A stretch of 19,076 bases of DNA from Deltaproteobacteria bacterium. Its GTDB lineage: Bacteria; Desulfobacterota; Desulfuromonadia; Geobacterales; Geobacteraceae. The stretch lies in the NCBI GenBank assembly GCA_021810985.1, contig JAJZQA010000007.1, positions 1 through 19,076 of the forward strand, given 5' to 3'. Position numbers and translations under genes: made by a program. Shown here piece after piece: positions 14,727 to 19,076 of the stretch. The notes below the pieces were generated by a model that made no database searches, was not told the origin of the DNA, and saw only the letters and a list, made by a program, of their open reading frames with translations. Within the stretch, counting starts at the first letter, position 1; each line of letters starts with the position of its first letter.

Positions 14727-15653
14727 CTATTTGGGGATATGAGTCCTAGACGGTTTCAGCAGAAGGCCAGGTTGTTGCTGCTCGACTTTTGCAGCAGTAT
14801 AAACTGTCAGCACTTTGCGCAGTGCTTCACAGAACTTTTCCTTGAAATGATCCAGACGACCTAGTTCGGTACCAAACTGACCACGCAACAAATGCCAGGG
14901 AATAACGGTAGGTTGTCTGAGGTAACTGAGACGGTAAGTCAACCAGGTATAAATATCTAAAGCCATCGGAGAGCGACTTAACGCTCTCATGGCTCGCATA
15001 TCAACCGGCACGGGGCTACCAATCGCTTCGTTGTAGAAACCAGCACTCAGCGTAACTGTTGATTTCCATAAGCCGGCCTCTTCTGGTTTTTGAGGTGTCC
15101 ACCATAAATTGTATTCATCAACTATCGGGAAATTTTTCCCGACATCATTCCCCTTTTCACTTGTAATGCATGAAATTGATGTTGAGAATAGTCGACGAGT
15201 CTGCTTACGCAGATTCGTTATTGTGCCATTCTGCCCACCCGAAGGAATATAGCCCAATGATCTCATGAACTCAGATAATGAGTTTCCCAGCTCAATGGTT
15301 GGACATTTTGTTTTAACTGCTTCGGATATCAACCATGTGATAAGAAGGCGAGGGCAACTTCCATAGGGTAACCCGATCATTGAGGGGGCCATCATGGCTA
15401 AAAGATAATTTCCATTTCTACGGACAAATTCGCTTTTTTCGGGGTTTTTGTGGGGGAGGGTGGCCTGGACCATAGCTTTTGCCATGAAACCGATTGTACC
15501 GGCGCTCTTGGCGTCCTCTCGCTCGATTTGTTCAGCTTCAGCGATGAGTTTTCGGACCGAGGCCGGAATCTTAATTTCGCTGCTGCAGAAATCACTGCCA
15601 ATTGGATCGAAAGTCGAGGTACTACCCGGGGAGTTTCTATTCAGCGGTTGCAT
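14727..15653 (-). CDS. repA: Second plasmid replication initiator (RepA_C family, PF04796-like)
   Basis: This 308-aa protein starts at ATG 15653 behind AAGGGAAAG. The family core is clear: GLPYGSCPRLLITWLISEAVKTK (residues 94-116), then IELGNSLSEFMRSLGYIPSGGQNGTITNLRKQTRRLF. The C-terminal part has LDIYTWLTYRLSYL and WHLLRGQFG, typical winged-helix segments of plasmid RepA proteins. It is unrelated in sequence to the RPA-type initiator at 12715, so the plasmid has two initiators, pointing to a cointegrate or dual-origin replicon. The three 33-bp repeats 3' of it are its likely binding sites. Its start overlaps the end of an M23 peptidase remnant by 17 bp. Both genes look intact. Confidence 0.87.
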   Translation of the reverse strand: MQPLNRNSPGSTSTFDPIGSDFCSSEIKIPASVRKLIAEAEQIEREDAKSAGTIGFMAKAMVQATLPHKNPEKSEFVRRNGNYLLAMMAPSMIGLPYGSCPRLLITWLISEAVKTKCPTIELGNSLSEFMRSLGYIPSGGQNGTITNLRKQTRRLFSTSISCITSEKGNDVGKNFPIVDEYNLWWTPQKPEEAGLWKSTVTLSAGFYNEAIGSPVPVDMRAMRALSRSPMALDIYTWLTYRLSYLRQPTVIPWHLLRGQFGTELGRLDHFKEKFCEALRKVLTVYTAAKVEQQQPGLLLKPSRTHIPK

Positions 15654-16041
15654 CGATCTTTCCCTTCAAATTCCCATAAATACCTGCAGAGTTAACCTGA
15701 AGCGAATGATTCGGCCAAACACGGATCTCATAGAGTACATGTGGCCCGGTAGTTTTACCGGTATTCCCGGATACTGCAATGCAGGTTGTCGGATCAACAG
15801 ATTGCCCGGCACTGAGTATGAGCTTCGAGTTCTGAGCATACATGGTCACATATCCATTCAGGTGATCAACCGCTACAAGCAGCCCGTAACCCCTGTAATG
15901 CCCGGCAAAAAGAACAACGCCCGCTTGTTTTGGATAAACGGACGTGCCCACTGGACAAGCAATATCCCAACCTTGATGAAAAAGGTATTTTCCACTTCTT
16001 AAAGGGTCAATCCTCCATCCGCGTACCGAGGTAAGGCGACC
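15637..16041 (-). pseudogene. M23-type peptidase remnant, 5' end lost to the IS
   Basis: About 134 residues remain, read from the IS junction. The sequence VRGWRIDP...FHQGWDIACPVGTSVY...AGHYRGYGLLVAVDHLNGYVTMYAQ...GQSVDPTTCIAVSGNTGKTTGPHVLYEIR matches the core of M23 (LytM-like) endopeptidases. The signal peptide and N-terminal domain are missing, and an IS605-type right end abuts at 16042. The H...D pair (HQGWD) is kept, but the HxH motif reads HVL, losing the second histidine, a zinc ligand in LytM. It is probably non-functional, both truncated and catalytically degenerate. The open frame continues into the IS as a chimeric ORF. Its stop overlaps the repA start by 17 bp. Confidence 0.8.
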
Positions 16042-17336
16042 TTGACGTACTCCCCGCCCAAAAGGCGAGGATACTGGATTCAAACAGTGATTGCCGGGAT
16101 TGGCCCCGATCTTACATCGCCTAGCCCAAGAGCTGACGTCCCAGCTCGTTGAATATTGATTGCCGCATTGAGATCCCGGTCGTGGATAGCACCACAGTCG
16201 CAGCTCCACTCCCGATCACGGAGCATCAATCTCTCGTTGATCTTTCCGCATGAACTGCACAGCCTGCTACTTGGGAACCAACGGTCAATTTTGACGATGG
16301 TGCAGCCGGTCTTGCTTGCCTGATGCTCCAGGATCGAAACGAAACCGCCAAAGCCCAGGTCGGATACCTTTCGCCCCCACAGTGCCTTCATGCCGGACAG
16401 GTTCAAATTCTCGATGGCAATGGCGTTGTAGCGATGCGCCAGCTTCCGGGCCTGCTTGAAGTGAAAATCCTTACGGCGGTTTGCAATTGTCCGGTGCAAG
16501 CGGGCAAGGTTCTTCCTGGCTTTTCTTCTGTTATTGCTGCCTCTCTGTTTCCTGCTGAGAGTGCGGTTGGCTTTGGCAAGCTGCTTGAGGGCCTGCTTGA
16601 GCGGCTGGGGTGCCAGTTCCTTCGTGCCATCGCTGATTACGAGAAAATCCTTCAGGCCGATGTCCATGCCCGCTATTTCGGTAGTCGCGGCACGGAATGT
16701 CTGATGCTCGGCATCGGTGACGAAGACGAAGAAAATATCCCCCAGGGCGTCCCGCTTGACGGTGAGGGTTTTGATCTTTCCCTCGATCTCGTAGGATTTG
16801 AAAAAACGGTACTGTTGTTTGCCGATAACAATCAAATTGCCGGTGACGGAGTAGCCCGCCTGCTTCAGGGTGAAGCTCTGGTACTTGAACCACTTCCGGA
16901 ACGAAGGCGGCCGGACCTTCCGTCCGGACATGTTTTCGATTTTCCTCGCCTTTGCGTTCTTGAAGAACAACAGGTAGGCTTTATCGATTCGCTGCACCAC
17001 ATCCTGGACCGCCTGCGAGCCGAGTTCTTTCCAGAAGGCATACCGCGGTAACTTCTTCAGTTTCGTCAGGTGCTTCATCAGCTGGAATTGGTTGAGGTGC
17101 CTGCTAAAAAGCCGGTAGTACCTTTTGTGCAGAGCAATGCAGTGGTTCCAGATTGATGCGGCAACGCCAATCTGCCGATGCAGTTTCCGGTTCCGCTTGG
17201 AAGCGTATGCCTTGAAAACGAAGGTTCTCAAGCAATCTTGCTCCATTGGGATTCGATGTACTGGCGGATAACTTCCGCAGACACCGTCCCGGTGGTGGCA
17301 CAAAAGTACGATCGTGACCAGATCGAGCCCTTCTTT
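16042..17336 (-). mobile_element. IS200/IS605-family element, copy 2 (left end and most of tnpA deleted)
   Basis: The right end is intact: TCAA at 16042-16045 (- strand) and hairpin CCTCGCC-TTTTG-GGCGGGG at 16052-16070, with the same arms as copy 1. The guide next to the hairpin reads GTAT (16071-16074) instead of GAAT. Homology with copy 1 continues through tnpB and the last ~35 codons of tnpA and stops near 17336. No left-end hairpin or TTAC boundary is present. The copies differ at many positions, so they are separate insertions rather than a recent duplication. This copy cannot move on its own. Confidence 0.88.
16080..17246 (-). CDS. tnpB: TnpB, RNA-guided RuvC-like nuclease (intact copy)
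   Basis: This 388-aa protein starts at ATG 17246 (MEQDCLRTFVFKAYASKRN). A longer frame from 17303 only covers the overlapping tnpA. All three RuvC carboxylates appear intact: Asp in AGMDIGLKDFLVISDG, Glu in IAIENLNLSGM and Asp in IHDRDLNAAINIQ. The zinc ribbon CSSCG...CDCG is complete. TnpB proteins cut DNA next to a short motif equal to the element's left target (TTAC here), guided by an RNA made from the 3' end of the element. The guide would be the 16041-16022 flank. The reading frame is uninterrupted although the transposase partner is destroyed, so this nuclease may persist on its own. Confidence 0.92.
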   Translation of the reverse strand: MEQDCLRTFVFKAYASKRNRKLHRQIGVAASIWNHCIALHKRYYRLFSRHLNQFQLMKHLTKLKKLPRYAFWKELGSQAVQDVVQRIDKAYLLFFKNAKARKIENMSGRKVRPPSFRKWFKYQSFTLKQAGYSVTGNLIVIGKQQYRFFKSYEIEGKIKTLTVKRDALGDIFFVFVTDAEHQTFRAATTEIAGMDIGLKDFLVISDGTKELAPQPLKQALKQLAKANRTLSRKQRGSNNRRKARKNLARLHRTIANRRKDFHFKQARKLAHRYNAIAIENLNLSGMKALWGRKVSDLGFGGFVSILEHQASKTGCTIVKIDRWFPSSRLCSSCGKINERLMLRDREWSCDCGAIHDRDLNAAINIQRAGTSALGLGDVRSGPIPAITV

Positions 17337-18052
17337 TTTGTAACAGGTCTTTTTTCACGCTTTGGCATCTGTCCGAAAACCCAAGCAAGAAGGTCGTCAC
17401 GATTCCTGGAACAGAGATAGATGTTTCCTGTTCCGGAAAAACTGTTGATAAAACCTTCTCCAGAAGTTGTCCCCCGAAAAAGCCCTTTGAGGAAACTGCC
17501 GCCTGAAGAGAGCGTTGTAACCTGGTAATTAAGGCCTCCATCCCACGCAACAATGTGACTGTGATCGACAATCTGCTCCTCTGTTGTCATCTCGATCATT
17601 TGCATTGATCCGAAACCTGACAGGGCTACCGTTCCCGGGCCTGTTGCTTTCATGATTACAAATCCTCCTGTCCCACCAAATACGGCTTTGTTTGGAGACT
17701 GAATATTTGTAAGGAGCTGGATCGATGCCGATGCAGCCAGAAAACAGCCGTCATTGATAAACAGCTCTTGGCCAGGTTCGAGTTCGACCAGAAAAATATC
17801 TCCCGGCAGGGTAGGGGAGAGCAAGGCTTCGCCGGCAGATACTGGCGCTTCGACAATCTGCAGGAATGCCGACACGCCTTGTGCCCCCTTCCTGAGAAGC
17901 GAAGAAAATAGTCCTCCCTTGAGTCCCCCTTTAAGGCTAAGGGAAGGACTCATGGTGACCATGGCTTTTGAAACCGCAAAAATACTCTCTCCCGGTTTGA
18001 GAGAGACTTTGAGAAAAGGATCCGTGCCGCAGGTGACCGAAAAATTGGACAA
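17228..18052 (-). CDS. AIM24-family protein (TIGR00266-like) with a TnpA-derived C-terminal tail
   Basis: Start chosen at TTG 18052, because AAGGAGG lies 5 bp before it (18058-18064) and the upstream gene ends at 18072. The product is 274 aa. Residues 1 to about 238 match the AIM24 pattern: PFLKVSLKPGESIFAVSKAMVTMS, GDIFLVELEPGQELFINDGCFLAAS, FGGTGGFVIMKATGPGTVALSGFGSM and FINSFSGTGNIYLCSRN. This beta-rich TRAP-like fold is of unclear function in bacteria and often lies near stress-response genes. The last ~36 residues (from KKKGSIWSRSYF) are the C-terminus of an IS605 TnpA, joined in frame where a truncated IS abuts. The AIM24 domain itself looks complete. The tail includes the TnpA tyrosine helix, probably without function. 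Confidence 0.82.
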   Translation of the reverse strand: MSNFSVTCGTDPFLKVSLKPGESIFAVSKAMVTMSPSLSLKGGLKGGLFSSLLRKGAQGVSAFLQIVEAPVSAGEALLSPTLPGDIFLVELEPGQELFINDGCFLAASASIQLLTNIQSPNKAVFGGTGGFVIMKATGPGTVALSGFGSMQMIEMTTEEQIVDHSHIVAWDGGLNYQVTTLSSGGSFLKGLFRGTTSGEGFINSFSGTGNIYLCSRNRDDLLAWVFGQMPKREKRPVTKKKGSIWSRSYFCATTGTVSAEVIRQYIESQWSKIA

Positions 18053-18071
18053 GGAAACCTCCTTAGGGGAA

Positions 18072-18545
18072 CTAACTCTGTCTGCCTTCCAGATAACTCC
18101 GGGGGGCAACGTATCTATCCCCGGTAATGCGGGCCAACTCCTTGTTAAACTCGTGAATAGACTGCTTGATTTCTTGGCTTCGGTTGAACAACTCCTCGAA
18201 CTTAGTGGGTGTGAGAGCTTTCACGTATCCAATCTTCCTGCGCAATTGGTTCATAAGACGATCGTTGGCGCCGACGAGGTCGGCCATTTCGTTTGTGTCC
18301 ATAGTAGTTCGAGAGATGACGACGGTATCTGGCCGGGCCGCGCGATCCAATTTTCTGTCGAGTCGCTCCTTGCGTTCTTTTTCTTTTTGGTCTTTAAGCT
18401 TTTGAAATTCCGCTTTTTCCATAGCGACTGTTTCCGCGGACTTCGTTTTTTTCCCTTTTACAGGAGCTTTCAGAGTTTGTTCACCCTCTTGGGGAAGTGC
18501 TGATGTGTTGCTGCCGTCTTGGGGATTAGTTGTTGCCACATTCAT
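18072..18545 (-). CDS. Charged helical protein of unknown function, 157 aa
   Basis: Start ATG 18545 has a strong ribosome-binding site (GGAGGAG, 18551-18557). The first ~30 residues are low-complexity and polar (TTNPQDGSNTSALPQEGEQ). Then comes a very charged helical segment (MEKAEFQKLKDQKEKERKER, about 42-61), likely a coiled coil. A second helical block, NEMADLVGANDRLMNQLRRKIGYVKAL and SQEIKQSIHEFNKELARITG, follows. There is no signal peptide or membrane segment. The stop lies just before the AIM24 ribosome-binding site, so the two are one transcript. Family not recognised; a scaffold or partner of the neighbouring proteins is possible but unproven. Confidence 0.7.
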   Translation of the reverse strand: MNVATTNPQDGSNTSALPQEGEQTLKAPVKGKKTKSAETVAMEKAEFQKLKDQKEKERKERLDRKLDRAARPDTVVISRTTMDTNEMADLVGANDRLMNQLRRKIGYVKALTPTKFEELFNRSQEIKQSIHEFNKELARITGDRYVAPRSYLEGRQS

Positions 18546-18588
18546 GTTGTCTCCTCCGTGGGCCGGTTAGGTGTCGGCCGAGTTGTAA

Positions 18589-19076
18589 TTACCCGCCTAA
18601 AACGCGATCTGTATTGACTGGACCAAACTGCTGATTGAGAGTAGATCGAGTAAGCTGATCGAATTTTCGCCATTTGTCGAACAGGTTCTGCATGGCATTC
18701 AGTTGCTCTGTCGAATTTGCTATCGATGCTCTGATGTCGGTTAATCTGGCGTATATATGCTCATCGAGGGCCAGAAGTTTTGTTTCAACGTCCGCAAACA
18801 TTTCCTTTTTGCAACTCAATTCATCCATGCCTGCAGCGCTTCCCTGCGATGATGATGATATATGGTTTGCCAAGGCAATCATCTGTGATGTGCGTCCGAA
18901 CATATCCATTAGCATGGAGTAGGCGTAGAGCTTCGCGACAACTTCAGAAAGTTGTCCAATGACCTGAGTTTCACTATTTGCCGCGATTGCGGTCCTCAAA
19001 ACGGTGAGCACCGATGCGGGTACCGTGTTGAGAAAAGCGATTTCATCGGGAAGGTATGTACCCCCAGTTTTCAATT
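18589..19076 (-). CDS. Helical protein of unknown function (5' end probably outside window)
   Basis: The frame is open from the right edge of the window to TAA at 18589-18591 and shows 161 residues. A TTG at 19074 could be a start, but no upstream sequence is available, so the gene is treated as partial. The protein is almost wholly alpha-helical: SETQVIGQLSEVVAKLYAYSMLMDMF, CKKEMFADVETKLLALDEHIYARLTDI and STEQLNAMQNLFDKWRKFDQL. A Ser-rich linker (HISSSSQGSAAG) lies between. It ends QFGPVNTDRVLGG. No family was recognised. It lies 43 bp upstream of the 157-aa gene in the same orientation, so these two and AIM24 form a likely three-gene cassette. Confidence 0.65.
   Translation of the reverse strand, partial: LKTGGTYLPDEIAFLNTVPASVLTVLRTAIAANSETQVIGQLSEVVAKLYAYSMLMDMFGRTSQMIALANHISSSSQGSAAGMDELSCKKEMFADVETKLLALDEHIYARLTDIRASIANSTEQLNAMQNLFDKWRKFDQLTRSTLNQQFGPVNTDRVLGG

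Noticed and set aside
14707..14742. 11-codon reading frame (MRNTNRNYLGI) behind GGGGAGGGGG
   Set aside because: Too short, overlaps the 3' end of repA on the other strand, and has no downstream gene to serve as a leader.
16323..17051. 242-aa + strand frame across the second tnpB, with a 200-aa counterpart opposite the first (8213-8815, - strand)
   Set aside because: Both are antisense shadows of the same tnpB reading frame; similarity between them only reflects the homologous IS copies.

Overview
The window looks like part of a bacterial plasmid, or of a plasmid-derived island, from a Gram-negative anaerobe. The gene content (DUF2318/FtsX/ABC metal-transport genes, an NtrC-type two-component pair, GC-rich inverted repeats) suggests a Geobacter/Pelobacter-like Desulfuromonadia host. 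That assignment is recalled resemblance, not a search result. Two different plasmid replication initiators, two sets of iterons and a ParA/ribbon-helix-helix partition pair argue strongly for a plasmid backbone.

Positions 1-3364 (+ strand) hold the end of a DUF2318 cysteine protein, an FtsX/MacB-like permease and an ABC ATPase, the same gene types found in P19/FTR1-type iron uptake loci. Two small secreted proteins follow, one of them His/Met-rich. The ATPase lacks its Walker A lysine. Positions 3528-3675 are an inverted-repeat element that contains the stop codon of the next gene.

Positions 3673-10569 (- strand) read as one ancestral operon: a 163-aa membrane-anchored protein, an RseP-like site-2 protease, a 373-aa unknown protein, a sensor histidine kinase and a sigma-54-dependent response regulator. 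An IS200/IS605 element (7394-9096) has inserted between the protease and the unknown gene. It has an intact tnpA and a tnpB broken by one amber codon, and its ends, hairpins and guide tetranucleotides can be read to the base.

Positions 10633-14546 are the AT-rich plasmid core: an RHH partition protein, ParA, a duplicated parA leader, an RPA-type replication initiator with about 13 iterons on both sides of the gene, and three 33-bp repeats. A second initiator (RepA_C family, 14727-15653, - strand) follows. Upstream of it is an M23 peptidase remnant cut off by a second, 5'-truncated IS605-type element (16042-17336). That element has an intact tnpB, and its tnpA tail is fused in frame to an AIM24-family gene. 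Two further helical, charged proteins of unknown function (18072-19076) lie upstream of the AIM24 gene, in the same orientation.
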